Shown: piece by piece, positions 8,466 to 17,173 of the stretch
How positions within the stretch are numbered: the first letter of the stretch is position 1
Layout: the number at the start of each line of letters is the position of its first letter
DNA from: Candidatus Dormiibacterota bacterium
GTDB lineage: Bacteria > Chloroflexota > Dormibacteria > Dormibacterales > Dormibacteraceae
NCBI GenBank assembly: GCA_003151665.1
Contig: PLYD01000115.1
Span: 19,402 to 52,886 of the forward strand
DNA length: 33,485 nt
Direction of reading: 5' to 3'
Position numbers and translations under genes: made by a program
Notes under the pieces: generated by a model
Databases searched by the model: none
Told to the model about the DNA's origin: nothing
What the model saw: only the letters and a program-made list of their open reading frames with translations

Positions 8466-9161
8466 CGCAGTTGGTTACCGAGCGAGTTGTGCCAATCCCG
8501 TTCCGCTCGATCGAGCGCCTCACCCAACCGGTTAACCTCGCCCGCGAGCTTCAGCGCGTGCTCGCCGTCCCGCGCGGCGGCGGCGTTCTTGAGCAGGGGC
8601 TGCATCGACGCCAGCCTCGAGCGCAGCGCAGCCACGTCGGGCGGCGGGTCGACGGAATCTGCCTTCGGCGTTGCCGGCGGCTTGGGGCGGCCGAGCGGCG
8701 TGCTCGGCCCTCTCTCCGCCGTTTCGAGCTCGCGCTCAACCTGGGCCACCACCCGGTCGGCAGTGGCGCCGAAGTCTTTGAGAACGATGGCGGCGCTGCC
8801 TTCGCCCTCGATGGCCAGGCCCGCCAGGAGATGGCCGCTGTGGACGCGTTGAGTTCCCATTCGGCGGCTTTCCTCAAAAGCGATCTCGACGAACGCGTTT
8901 GACCCTTGAGGTGGGGATGGGCTGCGATGTCCTGGAGCGTTTGCCACCGAGAGCCAGCTGGATCGCTTTCCGCGCCGAGGTGGCGTCGATCGCAAGGCTG
9001 GCGAGCGCTCGATCGGCTGACCCAGATCCACGGCGAAGCATTCCAAGGAGCAAGTGCTCGGTGCCAATGAACCCGAGCCGCGCTCGTTCGGCCTCTTCCT
9101 GGGCGAGCACAAGTGTCCTCTTGGAGTCCTGGGTGAATTGCTCGAATGGGTACCGATCCAT
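8462..9161 (-). pseudogene. Clp N-domain protein, split by a +1 frameshift near 8891
   Basis: Two overlapping frames encode one protein. 9161 to about 8892 gives MDRYPFEQFTQDSKRTLVLA through TSRVKRV, a Clp repeat N-domain (first repeat with GTEHLLLGML). From 8890 to 8462 another frame gives VEIAFEESRR, HSGHLLAGLAIEGEG and a basic/coiled tail ending in NSLGNQLR. In ClpC-like proteins the second repeat follows directly (KRV then xEIAFEEARR). Removing one C near 8891 restores this junction and a 232-residue product. There is no AAA+ module, so the intact protein would be a stand-alone Clp-N adaptor-like protein. Base error or genuine frameshift cannot be told apart here. The 3' stop overlaps the flavin reductase start. 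Confidence 0.82.
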
Positions 9162-9194
9162 GCCCGCCCTCAGTCTGCACTTCCAACTAATTTA

Positions 9195-9208
9195 CGAACG
9201 CTTGTTTG
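9195..9208 (+). promoter_or_regulatory. LexA (SOS) box upstream of lhr
   Basis: CGAACGCTTGTTTG matches the Gram-positive/actinobacterial LexA consensus CGAACRNRYGTTYG at 13 of 14 positions (one mismatch at the third variable base). It sits in the 75-bp divergent gap between the Clp-N gene and lhr and covers the predicted -35 element of lhr, so bound LexA would block RNA polymerase. It may also repress the divergent Clp-N operon. Confidence 0.72.
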
Positions 9209-9230
9209 TGCACCGGGAACGGCTCAAAAT
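9202..9230 (+). promoter_or_regulatory. Predicted lhr promoter, leaderless
   Basis: TTGTTT (9202-9207) and CAAAAT (9225-9230) are separated by exactly 17 bp. The -10 box ends 6 bases before the GTG start at 9237, so transcription would begin at or next to the start codon. The -35 lies within the LexA box. Confidence 0.55.
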
Positions 9231-9236
9231 TAGAAG

Positions 9237-12200
9237 GTGGGTAGTTCAATCGATCTCTTCGCGCCTGCCACGAGGGAGTGGTTTCAGGGCGCCTTTGCCG
9301 GCCCGACACCGGTCCAGGAACGGGGCTGGCAGGAGGTGGCGGCCGGCCGGCACGTGCTCATGGCCGCTCCCACCGGTAGCGGCAAGACGCTCGCCGCCTT
9401 TCTGTGGTGCATCGACAGGCTGACCACCGAGCCCACGCCACCCGAGGCAGAGCGGTGTCGCGTCCTTTACGTGTCGCCGATGAAAGCGCTGGCCCACGAC
9501 GTCGACCGCAACCTTCGCTCGCCGCTGGTCGGCATCAGCCACCAGATGCAGTCGCTCGGCCTTGTGGCTCCCGACCTCTCCGTCGCCATCCGCACCGGAG
9601 ACACGCCGGCCGACGCACGCCGCTCGATGGAGCGCCACCCGCCCGACATCCTCATCACCACACCCGAGTCGCTGTACCTCCTGCTGACAAGCAACGCCAG
9701 GAAAATCCTCGCTTCGGTTCGGTGGCTGATCGTCGACGAGATTCATTCGCTCGCCGCCACCAAGCGCGGTTCCCACCTGGCTCTGAGCCTCGAGCGCCTA
9801 TGCGCGCTGACCAGGGTCGAGCCGCAGCGCATCGGTCTCTCCGCGACGCAGCGGCCGCTGGAGGAGGTGGCGCGGTTCCTGGGCGGAACGAGCCGCGAGG
9901 TCGCCATCGTCGACGCGGGGCGGCTCAAGACGATGGAAGTCACGGTCGAGGTGCCGGTCGACGACATGGCTCGGCTCACGGTCGAGGACGACAACGGCCG
10001 GCCCGCAGGCAGCATCTGGCCGGCGATCTATCCACGGCTGCTTGCCCTCATCCGCGAGCACCGCTCGACCATCGTCTTCGTCAATTCCCGGCGCCTGGCC
10101 GAGCGACTGGCGGCGCGTGTCAACGAGCTGGCCGGCGAAGAGCTCGTGCTCGCTCACCACGGTTCGATCGCGCGCGAGCAGCGCCTGCTGATCGAGGACC
10201 AGCTCAAGGCCGGCGTCATCCGCGGCCTGATCGCGACCTCCACTCTCGAGCTCGGTATCGACATGGGCGCCGTAGACCTGGTCCTGCAAGTGGAGGCGCC
10301 GCCCAGCGTTGCTGCGGGTATCCAGCGTGTTGGACGGGCCGGTCATTCGGTGGGCGAGGTGTCACGCGGTGTCGTCATTCCCAACTTCCGGGGCGGGCTC
10401 CTCGAATCCGCTGCCGTCGTTGAAGGCATGCTCGAGGGGCGCATCGAATCGACGACTGTGCCGCGCAAGCCGCTCGACGTGCTCGCCCAGCAGATAGTGG
10501 CGATGTGCGCAATGGACGAGTGGCAGGTCGACGAGCTGGCCGCGGTGGTGCGCCGCGCCTACCCGTACAGCGACCTTGGGCCGCTCGCGCTCGAGTCCGT
10601 GCTCGATATGCTCAGCGGCCGCTATCCCTCTGACGATTTTGCGGAGCTGCGTCCGCGCATCGTTTGGGACCGCGTGGCCGGCACGCTTCGCGGCCGCGCC
10701 GGCGCGCAACGGCTCGCGGTGACCAATCCGGGAACCATTCCCGACCGCGGGCTCTACACCGTGAATCTCGTCGACAACGGGCGTCGCGTTGGCGAGCTCG
10801 ACGAGGAGATGGTTTACGAGAGCCGCGTCGGCGAGACGTTCATCCTCGGCGCGTCGACCTGGCGCATCGCTGAGATCGGTCAGTCGCAGGTGCTCGTCAC
10901 CCCGGCGCCTGGCGAGGCAGGCAAGGTGGCTTTCTGGCATGCCGACGCGCCAAGCCGGCCCGTCGAGTTGGGCCTTGCGCTGGGCAAGATGGTTCGCGAG
11001 CTGCGCGCGCTCGAACCTGCGAAGGCAGCGGAGCGTTTGCGGACTCGCGCCGGGTTCGACCACCGGGCGATCAAGAACCTGCTCGCCTACCTCGCCGACC
11101 AGGCCGCGGCGACTGGCGCGGTGCCCGACGACCGAACTGTTGTCGTCGAGCGGTTCCGCGACGAGGTGGGGGACTGGAGGGTTTGCGTGCACACGCCGCT
11201 TGGAGGTCGCGTGCACGCGCCGCTGGCCCTCGCGCTCGAGTCGCGCCTGCAGGAAAGGCTCGGCATCGATGCGCGCGCTATGTGGACCGATGACGGAATC
11301 GCGCTGCACCTGCCCGACGTCGACACACCTCCACCGCTCGACGAGCTGATGCTCGACCCCGAGGAGGTCGAGGCGCTCGTGCAGGCTCAGCTCCCGGGCT
11401 CGGCATTGTTCGCGGGGCGCTTCCGCGAGAATGCCGCGCGCTCGCTGCTTTTGCCGCGGCGCCGTCCTGGACAGCGCACGCCGTTATGGCAGCAGCGCAT
11501 GCGCAGTGCGAGCCTTTTGAAAGTTGCGGGACAGTATCCGGATTTCCCGATCCTCGCGGAGACCTGGCGCGAATGCATGGCCGACCACTTCGACATGGGC
11601 GCGCTGATGACGCTGCTTCGCGGGATCCGATCGCGCGAGATTCGCGTCGTGGCTGTCGATACCGAACGGGCGTCGCCCTTCGCGTCTTCACTCCTTTTCT
11701 CTTATGTGGCGGAGTTCATGTACGCGGGCGATTCGCCGCTGGCAGAACGGCGCGCCCAGGCGCTCACGCTTGACCGCGAGCTGCTCGCTGAGCTCCTGGG
11801 CAGCGAGGACCTGCGCGAGCTCCTGGATCCCGATGCGATCGCAGCGGTCGAGGTTGAGCTCCAGGGTCTGCTGCCAGAACGCTTCCCGCGCGACCCTGAC
11901 GAGGCGCACGACCTGCTGGTTCGCCTCGGCGACCTGAGCGATAGCGAAGCGTCGGCTCGCGGGATCGCGCAGGAATGGCTGCGCAGCCTGGAGCGCGAGC
12001 GGCGCGCCATCGTGGTGCGGACGGCTGGTGAGGCCCGCTGGATCGCCGCCGAAGACGCGGGCCGCTACCGCGCCGCTCTCGGGACCAGCCTGCCGGTGGG
12101 CTTGCCCGAGGCGTTTCTCGCTCCCGGGCCGCGACCGCTCGAGTCGCTGGCGCGGCGGTGGGCACGCACCCACGTCCCGTTCGTCACGGCGGACCTCGCC

Positions 12201-13574
12201 ACGCGGTGGGGTCTCCCTCCAGCCGCGGTCGAGGAGGCTCTGACCCAGCTTGCATCGCGGGGCGAGGTCGTCGCGGGCGAATTCCGTCGCGCCGCCGAGG
12301 GCCGGGAGTATTGCCACCCCGAGGTGCTGCGGATGCTGCGGCGCCGGTCGCTGGCTGCGTTGCGTCGCGAGATCGAGTCGGTGGCGCCGGTGGTGCTGGC
12401 GCGATTCATGCCATCGTGGCACGGCCTCGGCGCCAAGGCTTCGGGAGTCGATCGGCTGCTGGAGGTGGTGTTCCAGCTCCAGGGGCTGCCGCTGCCCGCG
12501 TCGGTGATCGAGCGCGACGTCATCGCCGGCCGCGTCGCCAACTACAACCCACGCCTGCTGGACGAGCTCATCTCGATGGGGGAGGTCGTCTGGGTTGGTC
12601 GTGGCGCGCTGGGCGCCAGTGATGGCAAGGTCGCGCTCTATTTGCGCGGTGACGCGCCGCGCCTGGTTGCCGATCCGGCCGACCCACCTGCGGACGACCT
12701 GCACAACCGACTGCGCGAGCACCTGCGGGCGCGGGGCGCGAGCTTCTTTCGAGATATTTACGGCTCTTGCGGTGGCGGCGACGAAGAGGCGATGCTCGAC
12801 GCGTTGTGGGACCTGGTGTGGTCGGGCGAGCTGACCAACGACACCTTTGGCCCGCTGCGCCTCCTCGGTCCTGCCGCCCGCCGGCCGGCGCGTGGCCCCC
12901 GCCTGCCGCGCCTCACACAACCCCGGGCCTCAGGCCGATGGTCTCTTGTCGCCCAGATGACGGGCTCCGGAACGTCGCCGACCGAGCGGATGCACGCCGA
13001 AGCGGGCGTCCTTCTCCAGCGTCACGGTGTGCTGACCAGGGAAGCGGTGGTTGCCGAGGGCTGGCCGGGCGGTTTCACTGGCCTGTATCCGGTACTGCGT
13101 GCGATGGAGGAATCGGGGCGCATCCGCCGCGGCTACTTCGTTGAAGGCCTTGGCGGTTCTCAATTCGCTTTGCCCGGTGCGGTCGACCGGCTCCGTTCCC
13201 TTCGCGAGCCCAATGAGGGAGTCATTGCGCTTGCGGCGTGCGACCCTGCCAATGCGTATGGCGCGGTCTTGCCGTGGCCTCGAAGCGATGGCCGCATGGC
13301 GCGAGCCGCGGGCGCGTATTGCGTCCTCGACGCGGGCGAGCTCGTCCTCTATCTCGAGCGAGGCGGGCGCTCGCTTCTCACCAATGGAGAGGTGCGGCCG
13401 GAGCACGTGCGAGCACTGATGGGTGTCGCCATCGCCGCAGGGAAGGTGGAGGTGCAGCGCGTCGATGGCATTGGTGTCATGGAATCACCTCTCGCGGAGG
13501 TTCTGCGCGAGTCAGGATTTGCGTCGACCCACAGGGGCCTGGTCGCATATGGCGGGCGTCCCGGTCGTCAATAG
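9237..13574 (+). CDS. lhr: Lhr-type large DEAD/DEAH helicase
   Basis: A 1445-residue superfamily 2 helicase close in size to full-length Lhr. Motif I is APTGSGKT (44-51, K50), motif II DEIH (167-170), motif III SAT (202-204), and motif VI QRVGRAGH is near 362-369. After the two RecA folds comes the Lhr core region (winged helix and beta-barrel domain). The long C-terminal part (about 870-1445) has YcaQ/AlkZ-like winged-helix character, as in Lhr proteins of mycobacteria. Mycobacterial Lhr is a 3'-5' ssDNA translocase induced by DNA damage (established knowledge). Start GTG 9237. The SOS box and promoter upstream fit a repair role. The gene ends 29 bp before tRNA-Pro. Confidence 0.95.
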   Translation: MGSSIDLFAPATREWFQGAFAGPTPVQERGWQEVAAGRHVLMAAPTGSGKTLAAFLWCIDRLTTEPTPPEAERCRVLYVSPMKALAHDVDRNLRSPLVGISHQMQSLGLVAPDLSVAIRTGDTPADARRSMERHPPDILITTPESLYLLLTSNARKILASVRWLIVDEIHSLAATKRGSHLALSLERLCALTRVEPQRIGLSATQRPLEEVARFLGGTSREVAIVDAGRLKTMEVTVEVPVDDMARLTVEDDNGRPAGSIWPAIYPRLLALIREHRSTIVFVNSRRLAERLAARVNELAGEELVLAHHGSIAREQRLLIEDQLKAGVIRGLIATSTLELGIDMGAVDLVLQVEAPPSVAAGIQRVGRAGHSVGEVSRGVVIPNFRGGLLESAAVVEGMLEGRIESTTVPRKPLDVLAQQIVAMCAMDEWQVDELAAVVRRAYPYSDLGPLALESVLDMLSGRYPSDDFAELRPRIVWDRVAGTLRGRAGAQRLAVTNPGTIPDRGLYTVNLVDNGRRVGELDEEMVYESRVGETFILGASTWRIAEIGQSQVLVTPAPGEAGKVAFWHADAPSRPVELGLALGKMVRELRALEPAKAAERLRTRAGFDHRAIKNLLAYLADQAAATGAVPDDRTVVVERFRDEVGDWRVCVHTPLGGRVHAPLALALESRLQERLGIDARAMWTDDGIALHLPDVDTPPPLDELMLDPEEVEALVQAQLPGSALFAGRFRENAARSLLLPRRRPGQRTPLWQQRMRSASLLKVAGQYPDFPILAETWRECMADHFDMGALMTLLRGIRSREIRVVAVDTERASPFASSLLFSYVAEFMYAGDSPLAERRAQALTLDRELLAELLGSEDLRELLDPDAIAAVEVELQGLLPERFPRDPDEAHDLLVRLGDLSDSEASARGIAQEWLRSLERERRAIVVRTAGEARWIAAEDAGRYRAALGTSLPVGLPEAFLAPGPRPLESLARRWARTHVPFVTADLATRWGLPPAAVEEALTQLASRGEVVAGEFRRAAEGREYCHPEVLRMLRRRSLAALRREIESVAPVVLARFMPSWHGLGAKASGVDRLLEVVFQLQGLPLPASVIERDVIAGRVANYNPRLLDELISMGEVVWVGRGALGASDGKVALYLRGDAPRLVADPADPPADDLHNRLREHLRARGASFFRDIYGSCGGGDEEAMLDALWDLVWSGELTNDTFGPLRLLGPAARRPARGPRLPRLTQPRASGRWSLVAQMTGSGTSPTERMHAEAGVLLQRHGVLTREAVVAEGWPGGFTGLYPVLRAMEESGRIRRGYFVEGLGGSQFALPGAVDRLRSLREPNEGVIALAACDPANAYGAVLPWPRSDGRMARAAGAYCVLDAGELVLYLERGGRSLLTNGEVRPEHVRALMGVAIAAGKVEVQRVDGIGVMESPLAEVLRESGFASTHRGLVAYGGRPGRQ

Positions 13575-13603
13575 GGGAGCGGCTACGATATCGATTCGAT
13601 CAT

Positions 13604-13680
13604 CGGGGAGTAGCGCAGCTCGGTAGCGCACCTGACTGGGGGTCAGGTGGTCGGGGGTTCAAATCCCCCCTCCCCGACCA
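13604..13680 (+). tRNA. tRNA-Pro (anticodon GGG)
   Basis: A complete 77-base tRNA with encoded CCA. The acceptor stem CGGGGAG pairs with CTCCCCG. The anticodon stem CCTGA/TCAGG encloses the loop CTGGGGG, placing GGG at 34-36. The T arm is GGGGG/CCCCC around TTCAAAT. It directly follows lhr. Its 3' part (GTTCAAAT ... CTCCCCGACCA) is echoed by several short repeats in the next 4.6 kb, so it is the likely integration site for the accessory genes downstream. Confidence 0.95.
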
Positions 13681-14006
13681 AAGTTCCCTTATTTGAACTG
13701 GCCACCAAGAAAAGGCCCACGAATGGCTGCTTTAGCGCTACCGGCTAGCAGGTCACCCTTGATCTCGATTCGCTCGATCAGAGTTCGATTCCACAACCTC
13801 TTGACATAGGTGGTCCGCATTCGCGTACTCGTCCTAGCCGTTTGGGTTGCAGGTCTTGCGTGGGGAGACGGGACCCTATTTGAACCCCCGTACTCCGGTC
13901 GAATTTTCAGACCAAACCGGGCGCTGCGCTCGCGGCTGACATTGGAGTGCGAGCCGGAAGCGTATTACTTGTGGCTGATTGATATGAGCCGGATGGCAGC
14001 CAAGTA
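13681..14006. other. Non-coding junction between tRNA-Pro and the accessory genes
   Basis: The 326 bases after the tRNA hold no convincing gene. They contain two inverted copies of the tRNA-end-like repeat: a short match to CAGTTCAAATA (minus strand, 13690-13700) and a good one at 13862-13885. TTGACA at 13801-13806 could be a -35 element for the methyltransferase gene but no good -10 follows at normal distance. A 65-codon open frame (13810-14007) spans the repeat and looks like chance. Confidence 0.6.
13862..13885 (-). repeat. Inverted copy of the tRNA-Pro-end-like repeat
   Basis: Read on the minus strand this is GTTCAAATAG, then GGTCCCGT, then CTCCCC. It matches the copy at 18254-18277 at 22 of 24 positions. 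On its 5' side it also has CGGGG before GTTCAAAT, exactly as in the tRNA-Pro T arm, so it looks like a hybrid between the tRNA site and the downstream repeats. It lies upstream of the methyltransferase gene, facing away from it. Confidence 0.65.
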
Positions 14007-14642
14007 ATGGCACATCGACATGACGTTGATCGGTTCAATCGCTGGGCGAGCGACTATGACCGGCACTGGATGCAGCGGGTCATCTTCGAGCCAGTCCAGC
14101 GGACGGTCTTGAAGCTCGCAGCCGAGCAGGTTCCTCAGCCAGGCGCAATCCTCGACGTCGGATGTGGCACCGGGAGGTTACTTGGATTGGCCCAGGGTCG
14201 GTTTCCCAAAGCCAAGCTTGTTGGCGTCGACGCAGCAATCGAGATGGTGCGGCAGGCGCAAACGTCGAGCCCGGGCGGCGCGATCCGGTTTCAGCAGGCG
14301 GTGGCCGAGGAGTTGCCGTTTCCCAACGCGACTTTTGACCTCGTCTTCAGCACGATGACGTTTCACCACTGGAGCGACCAGAGCCGCGGCATCGCCGAAG
14401 TCGCGAGAGTCTTGAAGCCGGGTGGTCGATGGCTGCTCGCCGAATTCGTAGCCTCCGGATTCGTCGGGCTTATCCGCAGGGTGCTGAGGCTTCACCGGTG
14501 TCCGTGGCCATGTGAAAGTACGCGGTGGTGGCCACCGAAAGTCCGCACCTTCGACCGTCTGATTTAGCCACCGGGGAGGTCCCCCGGACCGGGCAAAGTG
14601 GAGTTGCTTCAGTCCCACTCACCCGACCGGAGGACCCACCTA

Positions 14643-16106
14643 TTGAAGACGACGAGGGATCAGTTGAACATCATCGATGCATTTCATCAACTCGGGAGCT
14701 ACCGCGCCGCCGCTCGGTTGTGCAACGTAACGGACAAGACGGTCAGGCGCGCGGTCGAGCGCCACGATGCAGGCGGGCCATGGGTTCGGCGTCCGCGTCT
14801 GACGTCGCGGAACACCGACGCAGTCGTGTCGGTCATCTGGGAGCGAGTGCGCAGGACCGACGGTCGCATCTCGGCCAAGCGGTTAATGCCGGCGGCGCGC
14901 GCAGCCGGCTACAAGGGCTCAGCGCGCAACCTTCGTCGCGCGGTCGCCAAGGTCAAGGCGGAGTGGCGGCAGAAGCGACGAATCTATCGGCCTTGGGTGC
15001 CGAGCCCGGGCCAGCACCTGGTCGCGGACTGGACCAAGATCGCGGTCGGCCTGCACATGTTCTGCGCGGTGTTGGCATGGTCGCGATATCGCTTCGTGCG
15101 CTTCGCCAGCGACGAAACGCGGGAGACGACCCTCGCCCTGTTGGCCGAATGCTTTGATGAGCTGGCCGCGGTGTCGGCGGTGGTGCTCACCGACCGCATG
15201 GCATGTCTCAAGAACGGGGTCGTCGCCAACGTCGTCGTGCCGCACCCCGACTACGTTCGCTTCGCCGCCCACTACGGGTTCCGACCTGACTTCTGTGAAG
15301 CCGCGGACCCTGAATCGAAGGGCGTGGTCGAGCATCTGTGCGGGTATGCGCAACGCGACCTGGTCGTGCCTGCAGACAACTTCGGTGGTGACATCGGGGC
15401 CGGCAATCGTCAGGCCAAGCTCTGGGGTCTGGAGGTCAACAGCCGTGTCCACAGCGAGACGCAGGTGACGCCGGATGAGCGGCTGGCGCAGGAGCGAGCA
15501 CTGATGCGGCGGCTGCCGTCTCTGCGACCAGCGCTCTGCCGCGGCGAGCTGCGCAAGGTCGACCGCATGCAAACGATTCGCTTCGGCTCGGCACGCTACT
15601 CACTGCCGACCGCCTGGGTGGGCAAGCAGGTCGAGGTCACCGTGCAGGACCACGAGGTGACGCTCGCGTACGACGGTCGGGAGATTGAACGGCATCCACT
15701 CATGGCGCCGGGCGAGGTCTCTATTAAGGATGAGCACTACCAGGGCAAGTCCAGGATGCCGGCGCGGGCGATTCGCGTTCGCACCGGAACCGAGCGCGCG
15801 TTCATCGCACTCGGACCTCCCGCCGAAGCGTTTCTGCGCGCCGCTGCTGCGGCCGGCACCTCGCGATTGGCAGCCGAGCTCGCCGACATCGTGACCCTGG
15901 AGTTGAGCTGGAGTCGTGAGCAGCTGCTGGCGGCGCTGGAGCGGGCGACTCGCTTCCGACGCTTCAAGGCAGACGACATTCGCTCCATCCTCGAGGCTGG
16001 GCCATCGGCACCCAACCCGGTGCCCGCGGGCGCAGCACTCAACCTCGCATTGCCGGAGGTGCCGGTCAGACCGCTGAGCGCCTACTCGCTGGAGGCGATT
16101 CGATGA
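14643..16106 (+). CDS. istA: IS21-family transposase IstA
   Basis: A 487-residue DDE transposase if started at TTG 14643, which has GGAGG at 14629-14633, 9 bases upstream. An in-frame GTG at 14598 would add 15 residues but lacks a ribosome site. An N-terminal HTH (about 14-45, YRAAARLCNVTDKTVRRA) binds the terminal repeats. The catalytic triad is D129 (HLVADWTK), D184 (VVLTDRM) and E230 (ESKGVVE). The C-terminal Mu-type beta-barrel region follows (RYSLPTAWVGKQVEVTV). It overlaps istB by ATGA, the usual IS21 layout. It acts on the element's ends with IstB as the target-capture ATPase. Confidence 0.93.
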   Translation: MKTTRDQLNIIDAFHQLGSYRAAARLCNVTDKTVRRAVERHDAGGPWVRRPRLTSRNTDAVVSVIWERVRRTDGRISAKRLMPAARAAGYKGSARNLRRAVAKVKAEWRQKRRIYRPWVPSPGQHLVADWTKIAVGLHMFCAVLAWSRYRFVRFASDETRETTLALLAECFDELAAVSAVVLTDRMACLKNGVVANVVVPHPDYVRFAAHYGFRPDFCEAADPESKGVVEHLCGYAQRDLVVPADNFGGDIGAGNRQAKLWGLEVNSRVHSETQVTPDERLAQERALMRRLPSLRPALCRGELRKVDRMQTIRFGSARYSLPTAWVGKQVEVTVQDHEVTLAYDGREIERHPLMAPGEVSIKDEHYQGKSRMPARAIRVRTGTERAFIALGPPAEAFLRAAAAAGTSRLAAELADIVTLELSWSREQLLAALERATRFRRFKADDIRSILEAGPSAPNPVPAGAALNLALPEVPVRPLSAYSLEAIR

Positions 16107-16876
16107 GCACGACTGCACCACCACTTGCGCCAGACCTGGTCGCCGGTCTGCGCCGCCTCAAACTATCGACCGTCCGCGCCATCGCACCGGAGGTTTGCCA
16201 GACGGCCAAGACTCAGCGCTGGGCTCCGGATGAGTTCTTGCGCACGCTCATCGAAGCGGAGATCTCGGCGCGCGATGAATCGAACTACCAGAACCGGCTG
16301 AAGGTGGCCGGCTTCCCGGTCACCAAGACCCTCGAAGACTTCCAGCTCCAGATCTCATCAGTCCCCAAGGCAACCTTCGACTATCTGGTCTCGCTGGAAT
16401 GGGTCAGGGCCAAGGAAAACGTCATCCTCGTCGGTCCTGCGGGCACCGGCAAGTCGCATCTTCTAGTCGGCCTCGGTCATACCGCCGTACACGCCGGCCT
16501 GCGCGTCCGCTACTTCGCCGCCTCCGACCTCGTCGAGACGCTCTATCGCGGCATCGCCGACAACTCCGTCGGCAAGGTCATCGACAACCTTCTGCGCGCC
16601 GACCTGGTCGTCCTCGATGAACTCGGCTTTGCACCACTTGACCTCACCGGCACGCAACTCCTCTTCCGCTTCGTCGCCGCCGCTTACGAGCGGCGGGCCC
16701 TCGGCCTCGCCAGCCACTGGCCCTTCGACCAATGGGGACGCTTCCTTCCGGAGCCAACGACGGCTACATCGATGATTGACCGCCTCCTCCACCACAGCGT
16801 CGTAGTGGTCACCGAGGGCGAGTCCTTCAGGCTCCGCGAAGCCCGTTCAAGAGGAGGTGAGCGCCAGAAGAAGTGA
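16103..16876 (+). CDS. istB: IS21-family helper ATPase IstB
   Basis: A 257-residue AAA+ ATPase of the IstB/DnaC-like group that assembles on target DNA and activates IstA. Walker A is GPAGTGKS (111-118) and Walker B VVLDELG (D172/E173). The C-terminal sensor region is recognisable (ATSMIDRLLHHS, then GESFRLREA). The sensor-1 segment reads ASHWPFDQWG where many relatives have TSNRxFxEWG, a mild divergence. It overlaps istA by ATGA and ends 58 bp before the right end of the element. Confidence 0.93.
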   Translation: MSTTAPPLAPDLVAGLRRLKLSTVRAIAPEVCQTAKTQRWAPDEFLRTLIEAEISARDESNYQNRLKVAGFPVTKTLEDFQLQISSVPKATFDYLVSLEWVRAKENVILVGPAGTGKSHLLVGLGHTAVHAGLRVRYFAASDLVETLYRGIADNSVGKVIDNLLRADLVVLDELGFAPLDLTGTQLLFRFVAAAYERRALGLASHWPFDQWGRFLPEPTTATSMIDRLLHHSVVVVTEGESFRLREARSRGGERQKK

Positions 16877-17173
16877 CCTTGGGGTGCGGACTTTCAGTTG
16901 GCCAAAACTGCGGACATTGAGATGGCCATTGACAACCAGTTCCCAGAGCGCGCCGACCTGCAAGGCCGGCTCTTGGCTTCAGGCTTGCAGGTAGTGGCTG
17001 AAGAGCGAGTCCAGGGCCTTCACGGACAGGTCGTCGTGATGGCGATTGCGCCGCGAGCCTGATCGCGGGCTAAATCGCTGCGTGAGATGGGGTGCCGCGA
17101 TCCCACTTTGCCACCAGCTTCGAAGTTCCAGGCTTCGAGAGTCTTCAGCAGCTCGATCAGGCCACCTGTGTGA

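Larger units (their letters stand above)
14499..16934 (+). mobile_element. IS21-family insertion sequence, complete
   Basis: A 2436-bp element with istA/istB and terminal repeats of IS21 type. Ends are TGT...ACA. The left end carries two related units (TGGCCATGTGAAAGTACGC near 14505 and TGGCCACCGAAAGTCCGC near 14529). The right end carries matching inverted units (16883-16904 and 16910-16934). It is flanked by ACCGG (14494-14498) and ACCAG (16935-16939), a 5-bp target duplication with one mismatch. It inserted into a methyltransferase gene. Both transposition genes are open, so it may still be active. Confidence 0.9.
14007..17062 (+). pseudogene. Class I SAM-dependent methyltransferase, interrupted by an IS21-family element
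   Basis: The 5' part (14007-14498) encodes 164 residues with motif I LDVGCGTGRLLG, the acidic GVDAA, PFPNATFDLVFSTMTFHHW and VLKPGGRWLLAEF, a class I (Methyltransf_11 type) fold. The reading frame then runs into the left end of the IS at 14499 and would finish with 22 foreign residues (stop 14567). Beyond the IS, 16935-17062 continues in the same frame: FPERADLQGRLLASGLQ, then VVAEERVQGLHGQVVVMAIAPRA and TGA. This is just what the C-terminus of this family looks like. Removing the IS and one target copy restores a 204-residue enzyme. The substrate is unknown; possibly a small molecule or quinone-like acceptor. Confidence 0.88.

Noticed and set aside
7380..8852. 490-codon plus-strand open frame
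   Set aside because: It lies antisense to the lipoprotein, flavin reductase and Clp-N genes, all of which have family signatures. The frame is an artefact of high GC.
11688..12920. 410-codon minus-strand open frame
   Set aside because: Antisense to the Lhr C-terminal region, with low-complexity Arg/Gln/Ala-rich translation and no domain.
13810..14007. 65-codon frame just before the methyltransferase
   Set aside because: It runs through a repeat and has no ribosome site or recognisable domain; it overlaps the next start by one base but this can occur by chance.
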